Shown here piece after piece: positions 7,504 to 17,586 of a stretch of DNA of 26,481 bases (position 1 is its first letter; every line of letters starts with the position of its first letter). Where the stretch lies: assembly GCA_035532215.1 (NCBI GenBank), contig DATKRK010000357.1:1-26481 (forward strand), read 5' to 3'. The translations under genes and the position numbers were made by a program. Below the pieces are notes generated by a model. The model saw only the letters and a program-made list of their open reading frames with translations, had not been told where the DNA came from and did no database searches. This stretch comes from JAICIG01 sp035532215 (GTDB lineage: Bacteria > Planctomycetota > Planctomycetia > Pirellulales > JAICIG01).

Positions 7504-7652
7504 CTAGGGCTGGCGCCTCTTCAAGTCTGAGTTGATAGGTGAGGGAGGGTGGCTGGCGGCAGAGCGAAGCGATGCCCCACAGCGAACTGGGGCTTCGCCT
7601 AGGCTCAGCCGCCAGCCACCCGACTGTCAAAATGGCTTTGAAGAGGCACTAG
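7504..7652. mobile_element. MITE-like palindromic element, copy 2
   Basis: This 149-bp element begins and ends with CTAG. It has outer inverted repeats GCCTCTTCAA (7515-7524) and TTGAAGAGGC (7638-7647), an inner pair GGGTGGCTGGCGGC / GCCGCCAGCCACCC (7547 on and 7608-7621), and a central hairpin around GCCCCACAGCGAACTGGGGC. It is clearly homologous to 21137-21271, with a seven-base insertion near the left end. It encodes no protein, so if mobile it would need a transposase in trans; none is in this window. Confidence 0.8.
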
Positions 7653-7734
7653 GTTTGCCGTAGGCGGCCAGTTTTCGTTGAGCGGCGTCTCGTTCGGTTC
7701 GGTTTATAGAAGTCAAAAAAAGCGAGTGGCGGAC

Positions 7735-10321
<2,587 letters not shown>

Positions 10322-10323
<2 letters not shown>

Positions 10324-10347
10324 CTGACGCGGACCAAATGGTCAGCT
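10322..10347. terminator. Possible bidirectional hairpin between convergent genes
   Basis: AGCTGAC (10322-10328) pairs with GTCAGCT (10341-10347). The stop codons of hppA (10321-10323) and of the convergent amidohydrolase gene (10342-10344, minus) overlap the two edges. There is no T-tract on either strand, so termination activity is uncertain. Confidence 0.35.
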
Positions 10348-11394
10348 CCGCCCCTCTGCCTCGCCGGGCGGTTCGGCCCGCACCGCTTGAATCAAATTCG
10401 TCGCCGTATCGCAAAACAGCGCCCGGTTTTGCTCGGCGGTGATGCCCAATCGCTGGCTGGCTCGGCGCATGGCCCGAAGCTGCTCGTAACGCGTAAACGT
10501 CATCCGGCCGTCGCAATGGGAAAGGCCGAGCGATTGGTTCTCGGGCGAAAGATAGGCCCAGGCATAGCCGAAGGCGATGTACTTGCCCCGCATCACGCCC
10601 ACCGGCACGTCGTCGCTGCCGTACATCACGCGCTCGACGCCGACGGCCGAATAGAGGGCGTCAAACGCGTCCGATTCGCAAACGCTCGACGTATCGAACC
10701 AGCAGTTGGTCAGCCGCCGCAAGACGGGCGCTGCCCGCTCGATCGCCCAACTCGAATAGCTCCGCGCGCAATGGGCCAAAATCCAGCGCACGCGCGGGTA
10801 ACGCTCGGCCAGATCTTGCAAATCGGCCAGGTTCTCGGCGTCGGCGATGGCATCCTGCTTGGCCAGGTGCAGCATGATCAACAACCCGCGGCGATCGGCC
10901 AGCGCGATCAGATGCTCCGGCATGAACTCGGTCAGGCGGCAATTCACCGGGTCGCCGCTTGTAGCGAAAAAGCGATACGGCTTGAAGCCGAGAAAGCCAT
11001 GGCGGTCGAGATCGCGCTCGGCATCCTCGGCCGACATCTCCGGGTGAACGAGCAACAGCCCGGCCGAGCGCGGCGCCTCGCGCAGTTGCCCGGCCAGGTA
11101 GGCGTTCGAGCCCGCGAAATCGGTGTGCGTGGCGAAGGGGAACGGGAAAGCCAGTCGATCGACCGTGCGGCCGGGAAACAACACTGCATCGCAGGCGTCG
11201 AGCATCGCCCGGCTCGCCTCGGGATAATCGCGGCCGACGAACTGGTAGGCCGACTGCTCTTTCTCCGGGTTCCGGTAGCAGTCCCAATGATAAATGTGCG
11301 TGTGGGCGTCGAAGATGCGCGACGGCACGAATTCGTCGAGTTCTTCCCGCCAAATGCGAAGATCGAGATCGTTGAGTTCGAATGGCAGCTTCAC
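10342..11394 (-). CDS. Amidohydrolase family 2 (TIM-barrel metal-dependent hydrolase)
   Basis: The protein has 350 residues. The start is taken as GTG at 11394, just after the stop of the DUF1501 gene (11403); upstream in-frame sequence merely reads that gene in the wrong frame. Metal-site motifs follow the family order: FDAHTHIYHWD (H31, H33), GFKPYRFF (K138), MLHLAKQD (H176), ILAHCARS (H208) and YGSDDVPVG (D261). No signal peptide is seen, so it is probably cytoplasmic. Members include decarboxylases, lactonases and deacylases; the substrate cannot be told. The eight-base gap suggests co-transcription with the DUF1501 gene. Confidence 0.85.
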   Translation of the reverse strand: MKLPFELNDLDLRIWREELDEFVPSRIFDAHTHIYHWDCYRNPEKEQSAYQFVGRDYPEASRAMLDACDAVLFPGRTVDRLAFPFPFATHTDFAGSNAYLAGQLREAPRSAGLLLVHPEMSAEDAERDLDRHGFLGFKPYRFFATSGDPVNCRLTEFMPEHLIALADRRGLLIMLHLAKQDAIADAENLADLQDLAERYPRVRWILAHCARSYSSWAIERAAPVLRRLTNCWFDTSSVCESDAFDALYSAVGVERVMYGSDDVPVGVMRGKYIAFGYAWAYLSPENQSLGLSHCDGRMTFTRYEQLRAMRRASQRLGITAEQNRALFCDTATNLIQAVRAEPPGEAEGRS

Positions 11395-11402
11395 GCGCGT
11401 GC

Positions 11403-12863
11403 TTACCCCATCAGCCCGCGGATCGGTTCGGCCAGGTGCACATGATTCGGCCGGCCGGTAAGATCGTGCCAGAGGGCGTCGTGCGGAATGCCCAGGGCCT
11501 GATAGATCGTGGATGCGAAGTTCTCGGGCGTTTGCGGGTCGCTGGTCGGATACGCGCCATTCTTGTCCGAAGCGCCGACCACCGTTCCGCCGCGTACGCC
11601 GCCGCCGGCGAACAGCACGCTTTGGCAAGGCGCCCAGTGGTCGCGGCCGGGATACTTGTAGATTTCGCGGGCAATGTGCGAGATTTTCGGCGTGCGGCCG
11701 AACTCGCCCGCCATGACCACCAACGTGCTCTCCAACAGGCCGCTTTCGTGCAAATCGTCGAGCAGGCCCGACACGGCCCGATCGGTCGGCGGGAACAAAA
11801 AGTTCTTCAACAGCGGAAAGTTGTTGCCGTGCAGATCCCAACTGCCGAAGTTGCCCAGGTTGACCTGCACCATGTTCACGCCCGCCTCGACCAGCCGCCG
11901 CGCCATCAGCAGCGACCAGCCGAACGAATTGTCGCCGTAGCGCTCGAGCGTCTTCGGGTCAGCGCGGCGCACGTCGAAGGCGTGCCGCACGCTCGGATCG
12001 GTCAACAGAGACACGGCCGAGCGGCGGATGCGGTCGTAGTTGGCCACCGCCGCCGTTTCCTCCAGTTCGTGCTGCTGTCGCTCCACCAGGTTCAAAAGCT
12101 GCAAGCGGCCGCGCGAACGGGCTTCCATTATTCCTTCGGGCAAGGTCAGGTTAGGCGCCTCGAATCGCCAGTCGTCCTTGTCGGCCTTTTCGCCCTTGTG
12201 CAAATTGAAGAGATACTTGGGAAACGCGCCGGAATACGAATGATAGGCGTGCGGCTTGTCGGTGGCTTCGAGAAACCAAGGTTCGCGGGTGGCGCCCAAC
12301 AACCCGGCGAATTGGCCGGGAAAGACGCCGGCGTTGGAATGCACGATCTTCTCGGGCAACACGGCGCTGCCCGGCCAGATGCCGCGGCGCGCGGTCGAGG
12401 CGCCGGCGATGGCCACGATCGAGGGCCAATCGGTCGATTGCGGCAAGCTGTGCCGAAAGTTCGTCGGCAGCTCCGAACGCCCGGTGAGCATCACGTAGGT
12501 GCCTTCCTGGTGGTCGTTGCGCTTGTGCGTCAGCGAGCGCACGAGGGCCCAGCGGTTGCTGCGCTGGGCCAACAGCGGCAAATGCTCGCAGATCTGAATG
12601 CCCGGCGTCTCGGTGGCGATCGGGTTGAATTCGCCTTTGAAGTCGGCCGGGCCGTCGGGCTTCATGTCGAAAGTGTCGTGCTGCGACGGACCGCCAGTCA
12701 GGAAGATGAAGATCACGGCTTTCGGCTTGGCGGCCGATTCGGCGGCGGCCAGACGCCAGGCCGCCGCGTCGGCCATCGACAGGCCGAAAAAGCCAACCGA
12801 CCCGGCCTGGAGCATCGCCCGGCGATTTAAACTGCGGCACGGCAAGGCGGGAATCGTCGTCAT
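11403..12863 (-). CDS. DUF1501 family Tat-exported protein (sulfatase-like fold)
   Basis: The protein has 486 residues. The ATG at 12863 is preferred to a longer frame because AAGG precedes it and because it places the Tat signal correctly: CRSLNRRAMLQAGSVGFFGL (9-28), with the twin arginine at 14-15. DUF1501 landmarks are FIFLTGGPSQHDTFDMKPDGP (about 52-72), ICEHLPLLAQ, SLTHKRNDHQEGTYVMLTG, a conserved MVQVNLGNFGSWDLHGNNF stretch and VVMAGEFGRTPK. The family is expanded in planctomycetes and related to alkaline phosphatase/sulfatase folds, but its reaction is not established. Usually it follows a DUF1549/DUF1553 cytochrome-type partner; here the neighbour is an amidohydrolase. Confidence 0.93.
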   Translation of the reverse strand: MTTIPALPCRSLNRRAMLQAGSVGFFGLSMADAAAWRLAAAESAAKPKAVIFIFLTGGPSQHDTFDMKPDGPADFKGEFNPIATETPGIQICEHLPLLAQRSNRWALVRSLTHKRNDHQEGTYVMLTGRSELPTNFRHSLPQSTDWPSIVAIAGASTARRGIWPGSAVLPEKIVHSNAGVFPGQFAGLLGATREPWFLEATDKPHAYHSYSGAFPKYLFNLHKGEKADKDDWRFEAPNLTLPEGIMEARSRGRLQLLNLVERQQHELEETAAVANYDRIRRSAVSLLTDPSVRHAFDVRRADPKTLERYGDNSFGWSLLMARRLVEAGVNMVQVNLGNFGSWDLHGNNFPLLKNFLFPPTDRAVSGLLDDLHESGLLESTLVVMAGEFGRTPKISHIAREIYKYPGRDHWAPCQSVLFAGGGVRGGTVVGASDKNGAYPTSDPQTPENFASTIYQALGIPHDALWHDLTGRPNHVHLAEPIRGLMG

Positions 12864-12975
12864 CGACTCGACCTTTCGCAAAGCACAAATCTCGCGCGTC
12901 CCCGTCATTTCGATCGCTCGATCGTATCGCGCCAGGCCCGAGACAGGCAATGGTTTTCGGCTCGCGTCGGTCTAA

Positions 12976-13104
12976 CCGCTGGCCGACTTGCTGTTGCGAT
13001 TGCAGGAAAAAGACGGTTCCTGGTGGGACTATCCGCTCTACAATTACCATCAGCAGTACGGCACGGCGTTCGCGATCATGTCGCTCGTTCGTTGCCGGCC
13101 GTAA
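12976..13104 (+). pseudogene. Orphan 3' remnant resembling a terpenoid-cyclase/prenyltransferase repeat protein
   Basis: A 42-codon open stretch runs from an in-frame TAA (12973-12975) to a TAA at 13102-13104. It reads LADLLLRLQEKDGSWWDY and continues PLYNYHQQYGTAFAIMSLV. The Q-x(2,3)-DGSW motif and the tail resemble the last repeat of squalene-hopene cyclase/prenyltransferase-like proteins, which are frequent in planctomycetes. There is no start codon with a ribosome site and no upstream part of the gene, so it looks like the surviving end of a deleted gene. The family call is from motif memory and should be searched. Confidence 0.55.
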
Positions 13105-13129
13105 GAGCGGGATTCTGCCGCCTTGCAAA

Positions 13130-13208
13130 GTAGAAGCGGCATCCTTGCCGCTTTTGCAAACGCGGCAGGGATGCCGCATGCACTTTGCGAACGCGGCAGG
13201 GATGCCGC
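13130..13208. repeat. GCGGCATCC/GGGATGCCGC palindromic repeat cluster
   Basis: Units TTTGCAAACGCGGCAGGGAT (13153 on) and TTTGCGAACGCGGCAGGGAT (13184 on) are direct repeats with a 31-bp period. An opposite-facing partner, GTAGAAGCGGCATCCTTGCC, starts at 13130. Together they can fold into alternative hairpins. They lie 24 bases upstream of a DUF1559-like gene and directly after the orphan gene remnant. Confidence 0.75.
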
Positions 13209-13231
13209 GTCTACATGAGAGAACCGCCGTC

Positions 13232-14125
13232 ATGGAACAACTCGAAATCCCAACGCCCCAGCCCCCGCCGCGGCTGCAATTCGGGCTGAAGACGATCCTG
13301 GCGATCACCGCAGGGTTCGCGCTGTTGTTCGCGTCGGGCTGGTGGTTTGGCGTGGCGGGGTACGCGGGCTTTTTCCTGCTGGCCGCGCTGCTGGCGATCA
13401 TCGCGATCCCGCGATTGCGGAACGTGGAGAGTTTTGTACTCTACTTTTTGTTTCTGCTCGTCATGGCTTGCTTGTTGCCGGCGTTCCATGACGAAAGAAC
13501 GCCCTGGCGTCATATCCAGTGTGTGAACAATCTCAAGCAGATCGGCCTTGGGCTGCAGAACTACAATGACGTCTATAAGTGTTTCCCGCCGGTCTACACA
13601 ACCGACGAGAATGGCAAGCCGATGCACAGTTGGCGGGTATTGATTCTGCCGTTTATCGAGCAACAGGCTCTCTACAAGCGTTACGACTTCAACGAACCGT
13701 GGGACGGCCCGCACAATTCGTTGCTGGCCAAGGAAATGCCGGCGTGCTTCCGCTGCCCTCGCGACACTGCGAATCCTGGGACCAACACAGATTACGTGGC
13801 CGTTGTCGGGCCGGAGACGATCTGGCAGCCCGATCAGGGGACGACGTTTGCCGAAATCAAAGACGGATCGTCGAACACGATCGCCGTCATCGAGGCGGCG
13901 GGCGCCGGCGTCAACTGGATGGAGCCTCGCGATTTGCCATTCGCGGCCCTAGCCAAAGGCATCAACCCGAAACAAGGCCCCGGCGTGTCAAGCATGCATC
14001 CCCGCGCCGCCCTCGCCGTCTTCGCCGACGGGCACACGCAGACGATCCAGCAAAGCACCGCGCTCGAAACGCTCAAGGCCCTCTTCACCAAAGCCGGCGG
14101 CGAAAAGATCGGCGAGGAGTATTGA
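13232..14125 (+). CDS. DUF1559-like membrane-anchored protein, copy 1
   Basis: The protein has 297 residues. The ATG at 13232 is used; upstream codons cross the repeat cluster and the gene remnant. Three hydrophobic segments (about 20-40, 43-60, 68-86) follow a cytoplasmic QFGLKT motif. The DUF1559 core follows: CVNNLKQIGLGLQNYNDVY (97-115), FPPVYTTDENGKPMHSWRVL, ILPFIEQQALY, CPRD, TDYVAVVGPET, IKDGSSNTIAVIEAA, and FADGHTQTI near the end. Typical planctomycete DUF1559 proteins begin with a type IV pilin-like leader (FTLVELLVVIAI); that is replaced here by helices. The function of the domain is not established. It lies four bases upstream of a close paralogue, so the two are probably one transcript. 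Confidence 0.88.
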   Translation: MEQLEIPTPQPPPRLQFGLKTILAITAGFALLFASGWWFGVAGYAGFFLLAALLAIIAIPRLRNVESFVLYFLFLLVMACLLPAFHDERTPWRHIQCVNNLKQIGLGLQNYNDVYKCFPPVYTTDENGKPMHSWRVLILPFIEQQALYKRYDFNEPWDGPHNSLLAKEMPACFRCPRDTANPGTNTDYVAVVGPETIWQPDQGTTFAEIKDGSSNTIAVIEAAGAGVNWMEPRDLPFAALAKGINPKQGPGVSSMHPRAALAVFADGHTQTIQQSTALETLKALFTKAGGEKIGEEY

Positions 14126-14129
14126 CGCC

Positions 14130-15005
14130 ATGACCGAGCAGCCCCCTGTTCAATTTAGGCTGAAGACGATCCTGGCGATCACGGCGGCGGTCGCGTTGTT
14201 TTTCACGGCAGGTTCGTGGTTTGGCCCTTGGGGATACGTCGGCTTTGTTTGGCTGGCGTGCTTGGCGGTAATCTTGAAGAGTTCGCGAGACTTCGACGTT
14301 TACGTTCTGTGGCTTGCTCTCTTTTTGTTCGGTTTGCCGTTAATGGGTTTTCTGCTTTTGCCCGCCGTGGGATCGGGAGGTTCGCCAATTCGTAGTCAAT
14401 GCACGAACAACCTCAAGCAAATCGGGCTCGGGCTGCAGAACTACGCCGACGTTTACCGCTGCTTTCCCCCGGCCTACGTGACCGACGCAAACGGCAAGCC
14501 GATGCACAGTTGGCGGGTGTTGATCCTGCCGTTCATCGAGCAGCAGGCGATCTACGACCGCTACGATTTCAACGAGCCTTGGGACGGCCCGCACAACTCA
14601 TTGCTGGCCAAGGAAATGCCTCCGATCTTCCGTTGTCCGGCGGATCAGGCGAACCCAGGCACGTTGACCGATTACGTGGCCGTTGTCGGGCCGGAGACGA
14701 TCTGGCAGCCCGATCGGAGCGTGACGTTCCAGGAAATCACGGACGGATCGTCGAACACGATTGCCGTCGTGGAGGCCGCGGGCCTGGGCGTACACTGGAT
14801 GGAACCCCGCGATTTGCCGTTTGCGGCGGTCGCCAACGGCATCAACCCCAAGCAAGGCCCAGGCATATCGAGTCATCATCCCCACGCCGCCATCGGGCTG
14901 TTCGCCGACGGGCACACGCAGACGATCCCGCAAAGCATCTCGGTCAAACTGCTGAGGGCGATCTGCACGAAAGACGGCTGCGAAGAGATCGACGAGGAAT
15001 TCTGA
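14130..15005 (+). CDS. DUF1559-like membrane-anchored protein, copy 2 (tandem paralogue)
   Basis: The protein has 291 residues. GAGGAG at 14114-14119, inside the end of the upstream gene, serves the ATG at 14130. Architecture is the same as the neighbour: QFRLKT motif, helices at about 11-30, 33-50 and 57-80, then CTNNLKQIGLGLQNYADVY (91-109), GKPMHSWRVLILPFIEQQ and FADGHTQTI. The extracytoplasmic core is far more similar between the two copies than the helical part, at both protein and DNA level, which indicates a tandem duplication with relaxed constraint on the anchor. Both end in an acidic tail (GEEY, DEEF). The region 15006-15073 to the convergent dapL holds nothing clear. Confidence 0.88.
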   Translation: MTEQPPVQFRLKTILAITAAVALFFTAGSWFGPWGYVGFVWLACLAVILKSSRDFDVYVLWLALFLFGLPLMGFLLLPAVGSGGSPIRSQCTNNLKQIGLGLQNYADVYRCFPPAYVTDANGKPMHSWRVLILPFIEQQAIYDRYDFNEPWDGPHNSLLAKEMPPIFRCPADQANPGTLTDYVAVVGPETIWQPDRSVTFQEITDGSSNTIAVVEAAGLGVHWMEPRDLPFAAVANGINPKQGPGISSHHPHAAIGLFADGHTQTIPQSISVKLLRAICTKDGCEEIDEEF

Positions 15006-15073
15006 ACGGCGGAGCGATTTATCGCATGAGCATGAATGCTACGTAAAAGAATTCCTTGCCGGCGCCCGTGCAA

Positions 15074-16306
15074 TCAAAACACCGGCCTGATCTGCTTCAG
15101 CCGCTGTTCGGTCTCGGCCATCAACGCGTCTTCAGCCGCTTCATCCGGCGCCTCGTAGGTCACGCTGAACCGCAAAAAGGCGCCGGCGTCGTCCCAGGGC
15201 ACGGTGCAGATCGAGTGCTCGGTGATCAGATATTGGCTGGCAGCCTCGGCCGTGTCGAACTTCAGCCCGCCGGCCAGCCCCTTGGGGCTCGGCGTGTAGA
15301 GGAAATACGTGCCGCCGGGCATGCGGCAATCGAAGCCGCAGCGCGTGAGCACGTCGACCAGCTTCTTCAGGCGGCGGCGATACTTTTCGCGCACGCGGAG
15401 CGGGATCGAATCGTTGTCGAGCGCGGCGGCGGCGGCCTTTTGGATGGCGATGAATTGGCCCGAGTCGCTGTTGTCCTTGATGTCGGCGAAGGCCTGCACG
15501 ATCCGCTCGTGACCGCAGACGAAGCCCATCCGCCAGCCGATCATATGAAAACCCTTCGAGAGCGAATGGACTTCGACGCCGACGTCCTTGGCGCCCGGCA
15601 CGGAGAGGAAGCTGAGCGGCTTGTCGTCGTACGAGAGCAGGATATGGGCGGCATCCTGCACGACGACGATGTTGTTTTGCTTGGCGAAGTCGATCACGCG
15701 CTGGTAGAAATCGCGAGTAGCCACGCGGCCGGTGGGGCTGTTCGGATAGTTGATCACCAGCAGCTTGGCCCGGCGGCGGATGTCGGCGGGGATACGATCG
15801 AGATCGGGGAAAAAGTCGTTCTCGGCAAACAGCGGCAACCGGTACACCTCGCCGCCGTAATACTTGGTGTGCGTGCCGGCGACCGGATAGCCGGGCACGG
15901 TCATCAGCGTCACGTCGCCCGGATTGATGAACGCCGCCGGCAGCATGGCCAGCGCCGGCTTCGAGCCGATCGAGTGGTTCACCTCCTTGACCGGATCGAG
16001 CTTGACGCCGAACTGCCGCTCCATGAACCGTGCGGCGGCCTCCTTGAAGGCCGCGATGCCGTTGTCGGCGTAGCCGCGGTTCTCGGGCTTGTGGATTTCG
16101 GCGGCCATCACGGCCCGCACCGATTCGTCGGCCGGTTCGTCGTTTTCGCCGATGCCGAAGTCGATCAGCTTTCGCTCGGGATGTTCGGCCAGGGCCTTGC
16201 GCTTGGCCCGCTTGATCTTCTCGAACTTATAGATTTCGCTGCCCTTGCCATAATTGGCGCCGCCGATGCGTTCGGCAAACAGGGCCTGAAAATAGGGATC
16301 GCTCAT
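15074..16306 (-). CDS. dapL: LL-diaminopimelate aminotransferase
   Basis: The protein has 410 residues. This PLP enzyme converts tetrahydrodipicolinate directly to LL-diaminopimelate in lysine and peptidoglycan precursor synthesis, bypassing the succinylase or acetylase steps. The ATG at 16306 gives the usual DapL N-terminus MSDPYFQALFAERIGGANYG; a TTG 14 codons upstream is less likely. Landmarks are IDFGIGENDEPAD (48-60), GYADNGIAAFKEAA, VPGYPVAGTHTKYYGGEVY, NYPNSPTG (187-194), the PLP aspartate D218 in VVQDAAH, K251 in SLSKGFHMIGWRMGF forming the Schiff base, and a C-terminal FLRFSV that holds the carboxylate-binding arginine. No other dap gene is adjacent. Confidence 0.95.
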   Translation of the reverse strand: MSDPYFQALFAERIGGANYGKGSEIYKFEKIKRAKRKALAEHPERKLIDFGIGENDEPADESVRAVMAAEIHKPENRGYADNGIAAFKEAAARFMERQFGVKLDPVKEVNHSIGSKPALAMLPAAFINPGDVTLMTVPGYPVAGTHTKYYGGEVYRLPLFAENDFFPDLDRIPADIRRRAKLLVINYPNSPTGRVATRDFYQRVIDFAKQNNIVVVQDAAHILLSYDDKPLSFLSVPGAKDVGVEVHSLSKGFHMIGWRMGFVCGHERIVQAFADIKDNSDSGQFIAIQKAAAAALDNDSIPLRVREKYRRRLKKLVDVLTRCGFDCRMPGGTYFLYTPSPKGLAGGLKFDTAEAASQYLITEHSICTVPWDDAGAFLRFSVTYEAPDEAAEDALMAETEQRLKQIRPVF

Positions 16307-16441
16307 GGTCGCTAGCTTTAACGGGATCGATCGGCTGACGGAAAGCAAACCGCTAAATTAGCAGTCGCCCGGCGAGGCGGCAAGGTTCGCCCTCGCGCTC
16401 GCAGCGCATTGCCACGCAAGACGGCGTCGGCAACGAGATCC

Positions 16442-16530
16442 TGTAGGGCACGCCCTCTCTGGCGTGCCGTGAACTGGCAATCGAGTATCCAACGCGCTTC
16501 GGCGGAACGCCGCGGAGGGCGTTCCCTACA
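16442..16530. repeat. Imperfect inverted repeat of TGTAGGGAACGCCCTC type
   Basis: Arms 16442-16468 and 16504-16530 are 27 bases each and pair at 22 positions (TGTAGGGCACGCCCTC with the reverse complement of GAGGGCGTTCCCTACA), around a 35-base centre. It fills the gap between dapL and the VWA gene on the minus strand. The right arm ends 20 bases before the 3' end of the VWA gene. Confidence 0.75.
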
Positions 16531-16549
16531 GAATAGCCGCGACGAACCG

Positions 16550-17491
16550 TTAGCGCACGTAGCGATATTTCCCGCCGCTGATCTGCGAGATCGCCTTCAG
16601 CATCGGCTCGCCTTCGCGGCTGGCGAAGCCGACGGTGTGGATCGGGACGGGAGGTGATGGCTGGGAGAGATCCACCTGTGCGGCCGTCTCGGGGTCGAAC
16701 TTGCCGTCGGAGAGCAAAAAGATGGCGTCGGGTTCCAGGTGGATTGCATCGATCAGGGCGGGCAACGGGTTCGTTCCGCCCTGGCAGGCGGCGTACTTCA
16801 GCCAACGCCGCGTGGCGGCCAGGTTTTTCTCGCTGGCTTCGATCATGCCTTCGGCGGGCATCGGCCAGGCGTCGTCGCTGAAGAAGATGATGAAAAATCG
16901 CTGCGTCGGCGAGAGGGCCTGGATCGAACGGCGCAGCTCGTTCTTGGCGCGGCGAAAGCGGCTGCCTTCCATGCTGCCCGACATGTCGACGACGAACACG
17001 AAGTCGATGCCGTCGGCGTCGATGCCGTAAAAATTCGCCGAGTCGCCCAGTTGCCGCTGGGTCGCCTGCGACGCGGTTGCGATCTCGTCGGTCAGCGATC
17101 CGAGCAGGCCGCCGTCGCCCAGCACGTCGTCGGCGTTCGCCGCTCGCGTTTCGCCGCTCGCCGCCAGCACGGGTTCGGAAACGCCCCCCACGACTTCGAA
17201 ATCGGGCGCGGCGCCCAGCGGCACGTCGTCGGCTTCGACCGCTTGAGCATCGAGCTGTTCGCACTCGGTCGCCGACTGGTCCGAAACGCCCGCCACCAGG
17301 CTGGGCGCGCCCTTGGGCCCGCGGTCGACCGCAATCAGCGTCATCGCCAGCACGACCATGCCAATTGCATGGCCGGCGAGCGAGCAGGCCAACGCACGGA
17401 CCAGCGGATAACGATAAATGGCCCACCGGCCGAAGGCGGCGCCGGCGGTTTCGACGAACTCGGGCGACATTTCGGGCGGCGTGGGGGGCAT
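16550..17491 (-). CDS. Membrane-anchored von Willebrand factor A (VWA) domain protein
   Basis: The protein has 313 residues. A cytoplasmic N-terminus is followed by one membrane helix (about 32-55), an acidic low-complexity linker (60-160) and a C-terminal VWA domain from about 162. The metal ion-dependent adhesion site is complete: DMSGSMEGS (D169, S171, S173), a threonine in CQGGTNPLPAL and the aspartate in FLLSDGKFD. The domain should therefore bind a divalent metal and a protein ligand outside the membrane. The call ends at a clean TAG. A second, larger VWA protein lies two genes upstream on the same strand. The ligand is unknown; a batI/TerD-like role is not indicated. Confidence 0.88.
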   Translation of the reverse strand: MPPTPPEMSPEFVETAGAAFGRWAIYRYPLVRALACSLAGHAIGMVVLAMTLIAVDRGPKGAPSLVAGVSDQSATECEQLDAQAVEADDVPLGAAPDFEVVGGVSEPVLAASGETRAANADDVLGDGGLLGSLTDEIATASQATQRQLGDSANFYGIDADGIDFVFVVDMSGSMEGSRFRRAKNELRRSIQALSPTQRFFIIFFSDDAWPMPAEGMIEASEKNLAATRRWLKYAACQGGTNPLPALIDAIHLEPDAIFLLSDGKFDPETAAQVDLSQPSPPVPIHTVGFASREGEPMLKAISQISGGKYRYVR

Positions 17492-17586
17492 GCTCGGTGC
17501 GCTTCGCCGTGTAAGGATCGGACCCTATTATTACACGCGATTGGCCGCGGCAAGGCAAGCAGAAACAACCCAAGGCGAGAAAAACG

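Noticed and set aside
11395..11841. A 149-residue N-terminal extension of the minus-strand amidohydrolase frame
   Set aside because: It reads the end of the DUF1501 gene in another frame; the GTG at 11394 fits the operon layout and the enzyme's start.
13130..13208. A possible CRISPR array
   Set aside because: The repeat units are palindromic, in mixed orientation and lack regular unique spacers; no cas gene is in the window.
12950..13231. An N-terminal extension of the first DUF1559 protein
   Set aside because: It crosses the orphan cyclase remnant in another frame and the palindromic repeats; the ATG at 13232 gives the same start as the paralogue.
16353..17573. A 406-codon minus-strand frame overlapping the smaller VWA gene
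   Set aside because: It is a frame-shifted Arg-rich shadow; the frame at 16550-17491 carries the VWA metal site.
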